Source of the DNA: Phoebastria nigripes
Lineage: Eukaryota; Chordata; Aves; Procellariiformes; Diomedeidae
Direction of reading: 5' to 3'
DNA: 64,000 nucleotides
Assembly: GCA_035582835.1 (NCBI GenBank)
Contig: JAYKAV010002397.1
Location: 838,525-902,524, forward strand
Shown: one piece after another, positions 1-12,200 of the stretch
Position numbering within the stretch: position 1 is the stretch's first letter
Layout: the number at the start of each line of letters is the position of its first letter
Program-made: the position numbers and the translations under genes
Notes under the pieces: generated by a model
Databases searched by the model: none
What the model saw: only the letters and a program-made list of their open reading frames with translations
Told to the model about the DNA's origin: nothing

Positions 1-3000
1 AATACATTTGCTTGCAAATGTGGCTCAAGAAAAAGTTTAACAAGTTCTGATCACATACTTTTAAAGATAATAGGAAACTTGTCCATGGCACTAGCAAGCA
101 CTATTAGCAAGCCTCACACACAGAATTTATGAGCATATTATGTCTGAAGGATCCAGGCATCCAGTTTATACTGCTTAAGGTAAAATTAAGCAACTAAAAC
201 CTAATCTGCTTTAAGCTTTGATGTTACCACAGTAGTTGGGGGAAGTCTTATTTTTACTGAAGACAAGGAAAAAAATTCAAGTCTATTAATATTCTATGAG
301 ACTCCCATTTCCAAGGAGGTTTTGACTCAAAAGCGGGCATTTCTTTTGGGCTGAGAAAGGTAGGCATTTCCATGAATGCCAGATATTAATGTTATATGCA
401 GTTGATGTGGAAGTTGGGAGTTCTCAGGTGAAAAAAAGGTGGATGGAAACTAGTATCAGGCCTCTGTCTCTAGAGTCACACCTATGATTAAATCTTAATG
501 AGCTTTTTTTTTTATACTAGCTCTCGTTTTATCTCTGCAATGAGTCTGTTAAGGCATCAATCAAATAGCAGCATTTCATCAGGCTTATAATATGATTCAA
601 TTGCTTTTGGCATTTAGAGAAATAAAAACAAATCAAGTGATATTTATGTGGATATAAGAGACCATTTAAAATATTTTAGAATTTTGCATAGCACAATTTT
701 AAAATGCATATTAATAGAATGTACCAAAACTCTGCAAGTCACTGTCATTAAATATTATAAATACAATATAACTTTTAGCTGCATAATACATTTTTAATAA
801 ACAAACTGTCGAAACACATTATTCACTTACACTTATTCATTCAGATCTGAGTGCTGTTCTCCAGGCAAATAAAGGATTTTTATAATCCTCAATGACAAGT
901 TAGGGTTTTTTAAAAATATAGTTCTCATGGAAATTAACTTTTAAAAGCTATGATTAAATAACATTAAGGTTACACTGATTTACAAGGATCAAGGCTTTCT
1001 AAGTGAAGACTGATGCAGTGAGTTAGAAAGAAAACACATACTGGCTCAAGGCGGCTTGTCATTAAGACAAGAGAACCTTGAGTGAACTTTGAATTTCTCA
1101 AGTTTTGTTGGTTCATGTCCTAACTTCTATTGAAACATATTATTTTGTTGTTTATTAATAGTATGGCAGATGCTCATCTCTCAAAGTGGCTGTGTGTACT
1201 TAAGGTAAAACATTCTTTTTTTTTTTTTCCCCCGTCTCAGCATCTTCAAAATCAGACTGTAAGGTTTTGTGCTGTAAAGAGAGACTATAAGGTGCCCCTT
1301 ATGCCTGCACTGCAGGTTTGGGCTGATGTACCAAAAATTAACATGGTACTCACATCAACATTTTAGAAAAGAAATTGTTAATCCTTATACTGCCGGACTG
1401 TTCCATGGAAATTATGGCCAAAGTTGTCTCTGGCTTTAGTGGAGATCACTTGAGTATGCATTTTGGAAAACAATGCATTTTAGCTACCTGGGAAGTTAGT
1501 TCCAGTAGCTATCTAAAAGAGATAATAGACAGTGTTCCAGGTACCTTACTTGGTAATCTGGAGATAGGTCCAAGTTTCCATGAAATATAAGGATCTGACA
1601 TCACTTAACCATCTCAATACAGGGCGAAGTGACTTCAGGCACGCTGGATGATGGGCATAACTAAGCAAAAGAAGCTCAACCAAAAAATCTCAATCTGAAA
1701 TGCACAATATAAGAAAGCTTTCCACATCTTCTTTTTCATAAATTCCTTTCTGATGGACAGTCTAATATTCTAATATTCTATATTAGCTGTTGCATCTAGG
1801 TATTTGTCTTTTGTAATTCAGCACACTGTTTTACTGTACCTCTACAGATGCATCCTGTTCAAAGCAGCAATACTGTTCCACCCTGCAACATGCAATTTGA
1901 CAACTAGTTTACTAAAGCTATGCTACTTCTATTTAAGTTGTGCTACTTGTATTTACCAGTTACGACACTGCAAGAATGTTGCTATCCTTTGAAAAGGCAG
2001 GGAGAAAAAGTGGTTGTTTGCATTACAGAATTATTCCATATATTGTCACTGGAAGCAATGCTTTCTGATTAAACCAAGGCAAAGACTGGTGCTTCCTGAG
2101 GTACTTGCTTGTTACTCAGTTTCCCTGAGAAAACCTTATGCCATTAGTTCCCTCTCCAGAGACTGGAGGCAAGGCTGCTATTGTTTGATTCTGCACATTT
2201 GAAGCTGTGGATCAGTGTTGAGAGGAGTTACTGAGGTTATTTCAAACATTTTGTTAAACTCACAGCAGTCCTCCCAAAGGAATGCTTGGCTGCAAACTAC
2301 CTCTTATCCCGGGTGACAGAAAACATGAGAAAAGCTTTTGAGTACAGTTAGATTGAGGTCCAGGCAGCCATAAGTGCTGGTCAACTCATGTTGCCATTAG
2401 GTGATTAATAGTTGTTTATTTTTAGAGCTGGAAGTGACAGGCCATCCTAAGGCCAGTGCAAGATGATATCTGAATAATCTGTGAGTGCCTCATAGTTTGC
2501 AGCAATCCTTTCTTTCTGTGCAGCTGTTTTTCTGGTGACAGTGCTTGCCACAGCGATAGGATATGCCAAAAGTGCATTTAACAGGGGATACAGAACTGCT
2601 CTCGCAGCCATTTATTTTTGATTAATAATTATTGTAAAATAGAACCAAACTAATTGGAAAAGTTGTTCAGCAAATTTTGATAGCAAAAATGTTGATAAAT
2701 AAATGTACTATATACCCATGTGTTTAGCATTTGCTGAGTATAAATCTTGGAGCCAGCATTAAAGCTACCTCAAGACATTTTGAATGAATTACTAGACAAT
2801 TCTATATCTCTGAATCCTTATACACAAATATACAATAAAACAAACAATGTAACCGATGAATTAACAAATGGCAGACAGCTCATTTGGGCTTCCAATTTCC
2901 CAGATCAGAGAATTAGTCCAAGACTGGATAGTAAATCACACTGAGTATCTTCACACAATGTTGCTTAGCAGTTAACTGCCAAACACACTATTGTGCATAA

Positions 3001-3296
3001 TTGACGGGCAGAAATATTTTGTGTGATGCTGTACTCAAATTTACTGCCTCTCAAAGTGTAAGTCACCTATCCATATTAAGCAGGGAACAGATGAAAAAGA
3101 AAGTACTACGTCTGCTGCCCATTACTGTGGCACCTGATGCCCACCCAGAAGGAAAGCAAACACCTCCTCTGACCTGGAATATTGTTGCTGCCTTTGGAAT
3201 CCGCTGGCAACTGTAATTGTGCCTGGCATTCACTCTTTTCATTACGAATCGATCACTTAGGTCTAATGCCTGAGGCTCTTCAGCTTGTCTCTCAGT
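1..3296. other. AT-rich noncoding DNA, nothing recognised
   Basis: No coding exon, RNA gene or known repeat was recognised. Open frames here are short (71 codons or fewer in the parts read) and lack splice-site support. There is a minor 10-bp period repeat (TCTAATATTC, two copies) at 1761-1780 and a T-run near 507-516. Confidence 0.6.
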
Positions 3297-4548
3297 TCAC
3301 AGAATCATAGAATCATAGAATCATTAAGGTTGGAAAAGACCTCTAAGATCATCGAGTCCAACCGTCAACCCAACACCACCATGCCCACTAAACCATGTCC
3401 CTAAGCGCCTCATCTACACGTCCTTTAAATACTTCCAGGGATGGTGACTCCACCACTTCCCTGGGCAGCCTGTTCCAATGTTTAACCACTCTTTCAGTAA
3501 AGAAAGTTTTCCTAATGTCCAATCTAAACCTCCCCTGGTGCAACTTGAGGCCATTTCCTCTCGTCCTATCGCTAGTTGCTTGGGAGAAGAGACCAACACC
3601 CACCTTGCTGCAACCTCCTTTCAGGTAGTTGTAGAGCGCANTAAGTTCTCCCCTCAGCTTCCTCTTCTCCAGACTAAACAGTCCCAGTTCCCTCAGCCGC
3701 TCCTCATAAGACTTGTTCTCCAGACCCTTCACCAGCTTCGTTGCCCTTCTCTGGACACACTCCAGCACCTCCATGTCCTTCTTGTAGTGAGGGGCGAAAA
3801 CTGAACACAGCATTCGAGGTGNGGCCTCACCAGTGCCGAGTACAGGGGCACGATCACCTCCCTACTCCTGCTGGCCACACTATTTCTGATACAGGCCAGG
3901 ATGCCGTTGGCCTTCTTGGCCACCTGGGCACACTGCCGGCTCAAATTCAGCCGGCTGTCAACCAGCACCCCCAGGTCCTTCTCTGACAGGCAGCTTTCCA
4001 GCCACTCTTCCCCAAGCCTGTAGCGTTGCATGGGGTTGTTGTGGCCCAAGTGCAGGACCCGGCACTTGGCCTTGTTGAACCTCATGCAGTTGGCCTCAGC
4101 CCATCGATACAGCCTGTCCAGGTCCCTCTGCAGAGCCTTCCTACCCTTGAGCAGATCAACACTCCCGCCCAACTTGGTGTCATCTGCAAACTGACTGAGG
4201 GAGTACTCAAGCCCCTCATCCAGATCATTGATAAAGATACTGAACAAGACCGGCCCCAAAACTGAGCCCTGGGGGACACCGCTCGTGACCGGCCGCCAAC
4301 TGGATTTCACTCCATTCACCACAACTCTCTGGGCCCGGCCGTCCAGCCAGTTTTTTACCCAGCGCAGAGTACACCTGTCTAGGCCATGAGCCGCCAGCTT
4401 CTCTAGGAGAATGCTGTGGGAGACAGTGTCGAAGGCTTTACTGAAGTCCAGGTAGACCACATCCACAGCCTTTCCCTCATCCACTAGGCGGGTCACCTGG
4501 TCATAGAAGGAGATCAGGTTGGTCAAGCAGGACCTGCCTTTCATGAAT
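3297..4548 (-). mobile_element. CR1 LINE, 5'-truncated, comparatively young
   Basis: Minus-strand CR1 retrotransposon. Its 3' terminus lies at 3297-3326, where tandem copies of the octamer-like unit read on the plus strand as agaatcatagaatcata, the hallmark of CR1 3' ends. A short 3' UTR of about 90 bp precedes the end of ORF2 (stop at 3388-3390 on the minus strand). Similarity to CR1 appears to end near 4548, where the sequence passes into unrelated DNA, so ORF1, the endonuclease and the N-terminal part of the reverse transcriptase are missing, the usual result of incomplete reverse transcription. Base composition is clearly more GC-rich than the surroundings. Long open stretches with a single frameshift suggest a fairly recent insertion. 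Two ambiguous bases (3641, 3822) fall inside it. No target-site duplication was identified. Confidence 0.96.
3388..4548 (-). pseudogene. CR1 ORF2 fragment: reverse transcriptase C-terminal part, frameshifted
   Basis: Coding remnant of the CR1 above. In the first frame (4548 down to about 3797) the reverse-transcriptase landmarks appear in order: [21 protein letters not shown], then the catalytic box [11 protein letters not shown], about 41-50, 97-107 and 126-136 codons from the first Met of the open frame at 4571. Near 3794-3797 one base appears to be missing, and the rest of the C-terminal region (APHYKK..., ...[18 protein letters not shown]...) continues in another frame to a stop at 3388-3390. 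The catalytic Asp pair is intact, but the endonuclease domain and early palm/finger region are absent and the frame is broken, so no active protein is expected. It lies inside the host intron region, antisense to nothing known. Confidence 0.9.
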
Positions 4549-7500
4549 ATATTGATACATATACCCAGCATCTGTACAATCCAAGTTGGCCCTGCCCCAC
4601 TTCATATTTGAAAATAATTTTTAGTTGTTATTCGGAAAAAGAGTGCATCCTGAGATATAGGTCTTAAGTAGGAACTTGTATCACCTGCAAAATATCCAGT
4701 CTCTCAGAAGACTACAAGAACATTTCACATGGTTTTAGGTGGAGACTGTTCTAGAGACTTTAGGAGACCATCAAGGCAATTTGTAGAATTGTTACATTCA
4801 TTATTAGATCAAATAAGTCCATAACTGGGGATGTGCAAAGAAATCTACTTTCCTTTTCCACAAGGAACAGCTTTTTGCCTTCTGTCTCCTTCACTTTACA
4901 TGCACATATGCACACACACACTCTTTATTTGTATCTATCAGCCAAACACAGCTCTACTGCATGCACCTTCTGAAAAATTTGTAATGCTATTTAGATTTAT
5001 TTACAAGTTATTTGTTCTTTCTTAGTATATACCAACACTAGAAACAATTTCATTTCAACTTTCTTTGCTTACTACACACTGAACCTTTCTGGGCTCACTG
5101 TTAAGGTACGGAATTCTGTTCAAAAGGGAGATATACAAATGTACATTGCCATGTAAGGGAGCCTGTAAGGAGAGAGAGGAAGAATCAGAGGAAAATGCCA
5201 TCACTTGTGAAGGTTTAAAAGCAATAGCAGATTAGTCGAGATAGCCAGTGACATATTACAATCCATGTCTGATGAGAATTGAGCCAGAAGTCTGCAACAT
5301 GATAAAATGACATTACTATGGATATTTTCCCTCATATAAGAATATGTTCAAAATAGTGGAAGACAAGTTGGACTCCGTATTCCTGTGGGTTGTTTTTTTT
5401 TTTAATCTTTGCCATACAATTGCTAGATTGATCTTGTGTCAAGTCACTTACTCTATATATGGCATTTATATGTTAGCTGTTCCCAAAGATGGGATGAAGG
5501 TTATTATCCCAATAGCCACCAGGTCTCTGTATTAAATATAGCAAAATCCTTTTAGACAAACTCAAAACAAACTGAGAGTGACTATAGTGTTTTTTTTTCT
5601 CCAAAGCTCAGTATAATATACACACCTGTACTATTCAATTGGAAGACACTGTAAAAACTGCTGTATTGAAAATGGGAGTCTAACGTCATCAGTGGGTAAG
5701 ACAAATAAAACCCATGCAAAATATTGCAATATTAACATTATGTGCGATACAAAGATTTTTCTGTTTTTGCTGGTTACGTGTCTGGTAACCATAATTGTTA
5801 AATATTTTTAACATTTTAATAAAACACAAAAGAAGAAAAAATCCATTAAGCATAAAACTTCTAGTACCGAATAATCTTTTCACCTTAACTGTTTCTCTTA
5901 CTCAGTTTTATTTTATATGCAGTGTATTTTATAAAAGAACATTGTTGGTTGGCAGTCTTCTAAGGGCATCAAAGATAGCACCAGCAGGCTCTTTTTAAAT
6001 GAAATAGAAAAAATATGAGTTATTGAGCTGCTAGTCCTATTCAGTCCTGCTCCCTTTAAGACAAAAGCAAAACTAATAGGAAAGAAAAGCAACAACAAGA
6101 AGAAAACTAATGAAATACAGCTTTTCTCTCCAAAGATAAATTAAGCTTGCAAGTAAGCAGCTTGGAACATTGTGAACAGCTGAACACCAACCAGTTTTAC
6201 CAACCTTTCTGAGACTTGGCTAACTTCCACCTGAGCACAGCTACCTTCCTGTTTTTTGGTTCTTACATTGCCTAAAAGCTCAGAGCAAGTACATTAAGTG
6301 ATAAGATTAGTATCTGTCGTGAGCAGCTGTCTTTCCCTCTCCCTTGTCAGCCAAAAATTGCGAGGAGTTTTTTGTTTCTTATTTACTTTTTAAAGTGCTT
6401 ATTTTCTGGTGTTCTCTCTGTGTATGTGATTGCAATGCCAAGCATGCCATACGTTCGTAATATAATGAAGGACAGAGGTTAAAAACGGCTCCTGAATTCC
6501 ATGGTTGCTGTACTCTTACAGGAACCTCCTGAGAAAGCCGTCTCTCACACAAAGCCACTTGTCATGAACAGCCATAATGCAGCTTAAGGAGAGGTGCTGA
6601 CATAAGGTTTCCATCTGCTCCAACCTGAGCACAGATGACTGAATATGCTGAAGATGGGAATGACACCTTCAACTTGAACTGAGTAATGGAAGCCCAATAT
6701 AGACAATAAAAGATACTTAAGATATTTTTCCTGTCAGTCCCCTCAGTTTATAGCACTCTTGCAAAAGAGGGGGGTTTCCCCTGTCTGGTCAAGCTAGACC
6801 GTTGTTAGCTGGAAGGCAAAAAAAAAAAAAAAAAGAACCAAACCCAAAAGGAAAAAAAAGAGAAAAGTAGAGTCAATAAATAAGCAAGAAGGGAGAACAA
6901 CTGCACCTCATTAAATTAAAGTCAGTGAACATTTAGGCAATTTGAACCATTGCCTTTACTTCTAGGATCTCTCCATACAAATCCCCGACTTTTGCCAAAG
7001 ATCTGAAAATCTCTTACTGCACCTTTGAGGCATCAAGTTTTTTATAAATTAGTATTTCTACACTTGAGATAACTTTTACACATAGTTTTAAATAACTGAA
7101 TTGAGGTAGGCCTGTGCACAACAGACTAGTACACCTTAGATATTACATACTACTACACGCCAATACAAATACGCTCAGCAAGTCTGGCACCATCTTCCTG
7201 AAGAATGAGATGAATCGGCAATGGGATTTGGAACTTTTCAGCACCAAGTCTTTGCTATGTGGAATTCATATCATGGCAAAGTTATTTCCATCAGCTACTG
7301 AAATGCAAACTGACTGATTATCACTTGAAATAGTGTCGTATGTTCTGTCCTGGTTACAGAAACCAGCTACCCACTCAAAAAACCCAGCTGCCTCATGCTC
7401 CTCCTCCCGTCAGAAGTATCTGACAGCAAGATGTATAAATGGACACAGGTATATACATTTTTTTCCTCAAGTCTCCCTAGGCCTAAAGCACTAGGATGAA

Positions 7501-8129
7501 CTGGTAAAGGAAAACTTGCACTGTTCATACAGGTATTGTATTTTGCTGAGGGTAAACAGGACTTCCACTTAGAAATCGGAGTATCTCTCCCTCTCCACAA
7601 CCACTAAATCCACATTAACATTTTTAAAAGCTATTTCTAAAGCCATACCAATAGATTAAGCATTATTTTTAGTTAAGTTCAAAGAGAAGAAAGAGTAAAG
7701 CTTTGCCTGCTTTACCTGATTTCACTATGGCAACAGCAGAAAAATGGTAAATTCAGGAGATTGAGAGCTATACTTCCAGCTGAACCAGCAAAAATATGAA
7801 TTAAAAATTAATTTATAATTTCTTGATTACCTACAGGCACTTTTGAACCATTCTTTAATTAAAAAAAAATCAAGTCAGGCCACATATAAAATGATAGAAA
7901 TGGTATAGAACAGTATAGCTTTCTATTTGCTTAAGTAATGTTTCCACTTTAATGTACTTATTTGCTCTCATTTGCTTAACACTGCCAATATTTAGTACTG
8001 TGCAAATTTATGGAAATCTGACTTTAAAGAGCTTTGTGGTACTGAGTGATTTTTAATTTTTTTTTATATACTTATACTGAAGTGACTTGATGAGTTTCTG
8101 GAATAAATGAAATATAACTAAGTAGCATG

Positions 8130-8350
8130 TAACGATGTCTTGTGACATGTTGTGAGGTAATACAGGCAGTAACATGTCATCGCTGTGAGTAAAATAAGCT
8201 GATTGGTTTTACACTGGTTTACTTTGCACAAAAGTCTGTCCCATGACTATAAAAAAGGATGGATAAAACCTGATAGATTTGTAAACTTTTTCCATGGACA
8301 TTTAAGGACAATTGTGCATTTGCACAGTACCTTGCTTATATACTGCAGGA
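8130..8350. promoter_or_regulatory. Possible conserved noncoding element
   Basis: A stretch with mixed composition and several factor-like words: repeated acatgt/gtaacatgtca, a TGATTGG CCAAT-like box, tttgcacaaaag, and gtaaact forkhead-like words. There is no open frame. It looks like constrained noncoding sequence by eye only, and a genome alignment would be needed to show conservation. Confidence 0.2.
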
Positions 8351-8709
8351 GTTGGGAGATTGTCTAATATTTATGTTAGACGAACCCAAACTGTATTTCA
8401 CTTTTTAGAAAACAAACAAACCCAAATCAGATACTATATTTGGATTGCTACTGTGTAAATACATAATAAACAAAACCTAATAAAAGAGCAGATGTGGTGA
8501 CAGTAAAGGAAAACTTTTGCCTTGTTGGTATCACTGTCTGGCAGCCATGACCAATCTTAGAACATTTGTTGTCTTAAATAGTAAAGATCCAGAAATCCAG
8601 AAATTAAACCAAATATTTTTTAGCCAGTGTTCAAGTTACCCACTTTTTTACCACAGATAACTATTCTACTTTTGTACATGATCTGCAATTTAACTAACAT
8701 GCCTAAAAT

Positions 8710-8751
8710 GCTACAGTTCTTTTCAAACAGTTGCTACAGTTCTTTTCAAAC
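8710..8751. repeat. Two-copy 23-bp tandem repeat
   Basis: The 19-bp unit gctacagttcttttcaaac is present twice exactly, separated by agtt, giving a 23-bp period. A small local duplication with no evident function. Confidence 0.85.
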
Positions 8752-8799
8752 CTACACATAGATATACAGCATGTAACAAAGAAATGATATTTCCATTTG

Positions 8800-9220
8800 C
8801 TTTCCCACAGGAAGAAGGAATCAATCTGTATAACAGTTGATTGGTGAAGGGACGCAAAGTGATGCAGCTAAGGAAAGGGCTAAATAATCCTATGAAGCGC
8901 TGGGACAGAGATTTTCAATAAAAATACAGAAATATTGCATTTCCTTAAAGACTTGCTTAGCCCTCATCTGCAAACTGTAGACAGGTCATTCAAGAAAGAC
9001 ATATAATAGCCAGATATGGAGCAAGGCTACTGCAATGTCCAGGGAAACGAACAGTTGCTCATAGGAAAGACTAGATGAGTTCAGCCTTTCCAGCCTAGGA
9101 GAGCAAAGGTTGAGAAGAGGTGTAATTGTCCTCCACCAACACATCAGGGAGAACAATGCTCTGGGTCTAGAAAAAACTTCCAGTGAGGGCAGTGGGACCA
9201 AAACACTTTAAATGCTTTTA
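8800..9220 (+). mobile_element. Decayed CR1 LINE fragment
   Basis: Plus-strand ancient CR1. Diagnostic patches survive, such as agttcagcctttccagcctaggagagcaa split by indels, a gagaagaggtgtaattgtc segment, and a late caccaacacatcagggaga segment, in the order expected for the ORF2 C-terminal region. Its frames are full of stops and it lacks a clear 3' octamer end. Boundaries are approximate. It is much older than the copy at 3297-4548. Confidence 0.6.
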
Positions 9221-12200
9221 AAATCCCACTTGGTAAGTTTAACAAACAGGTTATAAGACATGGTGTTTACCATAGCTGGGGACGAGACACAGCGACAAAA
9301 TCTTATGCATTTCTAAATGCAGTACATGAACTTAGTAATACAAAATACTCTCTCAAGCAATTTGAAATGCTATCACCACTGCTAACAAAATTAAACACAG
9401 ACCCAAATGTTTTTTCCCTACCTGAGGAACAAAGACAAATGCCTGTATAAGACGATGTATATTTACAAAATGAGATACCAGAAAGTTATTCAGAATGCAG
9501 GAAGATAAAGAGTTTTAAAAAAGGTAAGATTAAAAGGAATCTCATTTTCAAATGAGCAATATGAATCTGAACCATTGTTTATTTGCCCACAGACATAGCT
9601 TAATAATCTAGTTTTCATAAATAATAATGGTCTGTCTGATTTTTATCAGAGGTAACATCTTCAAATTGCAAAGGTTCTCTAGGCTTGGAAGATAAATACA
9701 TAAAGACAAGCAAACTTCTCTAATTGAAGAAGTATATACAACTTTTCTAATTTCTCTTTTTGTTTTTACAACACACACACACAACCTCAAGCTCTTCTGG
9801 TTCAGTGTTATCCAGGTTACTCTCACCTAATCCTCAAGCCTAGAGCAAAGTGAACAATCAAAGATATGTAGAAAGAAATGTAAACAACCACCAAACCTCA
9901 GAAATCTGAGTAATAGCTCCATCACTAGTTCCCTGTCCTACTTTTCAAGGAAAAAATATTTTATTATCTGTAAGCAATACCCATGCCACTCACACACTCC
10001 ACTGTTGCTGTGGTGTTTTTTGTTTGGTTTTTTTTTCTTTTTTTTTTAATTAATTTCTGGATTCCTCTTAAGGTTCTGGTAGTAATGTACATAGCTCATA
10101 AAAGGTTCCTGGGACCAGGTGACCGTCTCCTTGCCCCTGACCCACCTGGAGAAGTGAACTCAATGTGGATACTGCAGTAAAGCACAGAGCAAATCTAATG
10201 GTAAGTGAAGGCATAAAATTCTCAGCCGAGAATTTTTACCTGTTAAACAACTTTCTGGCAGAGATAAGTGTGACAGGTGGGCTGCCTACTCATGGAGTAT
10301 AATGCAATGCCTTCCACCTCCAGCAAACTTGCCCACAGTAAAAATGGCTGAATAGGGCTGAACATTTTTGCTTACAAATAGAGCTTAACTTAACAGTAAA
10401 ACTGAACAAAGCAGTAGCAACGGAATCAAATGTGACAGCAAAAAACCCATTTTATGCACACACTTTATTACAGTTCTTAACTTTGTGTTTGTATAGCTAG
10501 TGAATTTATGCTTCAGCATGTCTAAAACTGAATTACAGACACACACACAGTGGTAATTTTCTTTACAGTCACCTACCAACTGAATGAGTAAAAAAGAGGG
10601 CAACTATTCCAGAAAAAAAAAGAGTGTACACTCAACTCCTTTGTCTTCCCTGTCCAGTCACTTACAGAACGAAAATATTTACTGTAAGGATGAGCCATAA
10701 AATGTCTGAAATTAGATCCAAAGTGTGAAGAAAGAACTACCTCTATCTACTTCCATATACTGCTTCTAGCAAGAATCCTTTTCATATAACACATGTTTTT
10801 GGGATACTTAAACAAAAATTAAGAGGCATGAGAGATGAAAAAAAGTTTAAAGAATATACTGTCAGAGTGGATTTAGTCTTTGTGAAGACAAAAATGTAAA
10901 AAGATATGTGAAGCAGAAGTGTGGTGTGAAACATCTGGACAACAATTAAAATAAAAATCCAAAAAGCATTATGTTAGAAAAGCAGACAGTTAAGCCACGG
11001 TCCTCATTCAGCATTAACTGGCACTTGCCAACAAACTTGCGATGAAGGCTGATGATAAATAAACAGATACTAAATGATGACACCTAAATGTTCGCCCAAT
11101 TTCAGAAATATAAATGGTCTAAGATAAGTTCGATGAGGAGCAAGCAGCCACCTTTTCTGACTTCGTATATATGGCTAAGTGAAATATTATCTATTCTTAG
11201 GATTTTTCCATAAAACAAGAGAAACAAATTTTAGTGTACTATCAGATAGGTGAGTTTAAATATGAAGCTCTTAATTTACAATTAAAATTTTAGCTTGATA
11301 GTTTAGCTTTTTCAATGACTAAAAAGAAAAACAATCCATGAATTGTAAAATTAAATGCCAGTTTTTAAACTATTAATTGGAAGTAGTGAGCAAACTTGTT
11401 CTGGGGTATTTCCGACTTATTACTTTATGTTAAAAAGATCATCTTTAAACATATTTTTTTGTCTTGCCCGAAGACTAATTATTACAATGCTACCTTTACA
11501 ATAAGTGAAGGGTAAATATTTGGCTCTCAAGAATGGTCTTATGGGAAATGTATATTATGTTTACTGTTATTTGATGATGAAATGTCAACAGACTAAAATA
11601 TTTCTATAATAAATTATTCCATTCAATAAAAGCATCAATAGTTTGCCTGGTTTTAAAATACAATTTCACTATAATGCATTGAAAGAAATAGCACTAATGT
11701 AAAAGCCCCGCCATGTGCATTAGTCCATATTAAACCACAGCCCCCTAGCCCCCTGCTTTAGTGTATTATTAAAGGTCTGACAAACCCACAGCTACAAGGA
11801 AATTCAGAGATCAGACTAAAAATCTTTACTTACCACTTTATTCCTAGATATAATAATTCACTGACTGTATTAAGCATAGGCCAATAATTCTGAATTCCCT
11901 GTCTTTGTAGGTTTAATATATAACCATTACAATAGACAGTATCTTAAAAAAAGAGTGCCTAACGTTAAGGATGTTGTGCATACACACACATACGTTACAT
12001 AAACTGTTTATATATGCAGTCTTTTTTCAAAAGATGTGGGGGGCAAAATGGTTTTGATTACCTCACTAAAACACAAATAAAGAAATATTGACCATTCTAG
12101 TCAAGAGTTGCAGCCATTGGACCCTCCAAATACCATTGAAGAAAATGTATCTCATAAATAATGCTCTGCCCATTAAGGTAAAGATAGTCAACTGATAGTT

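Larger units (their letters stand above)
4549..8799. other. Noncoding DNA, no gene recognised; A-run at about 6820
   Basis: No supportable gene or classified repeat. A poly-A tract near 6820-6835 is followed by A-rich sequence. The region 8130-8350 (see separate entry) is less biased in composition. Near-repeat gctacagttcttttcaaac occurs at 8710-8728 and 8733-8751 (23-bp period). Confidence 0.55.

Noticed and set aside
2747..2944. 65-codon plus-strand frame with an Asn/Asp-rich, protein-like composition
   Set aside because: No family match by recall and no clear acceptor or donor in phase. Short enough to arise by chance.
3395..4265. Plus-strand frames across the CR1 element
   Set aside because: They are antisense shadows of the GC-rich CR1 ORF2 on the minus strand.
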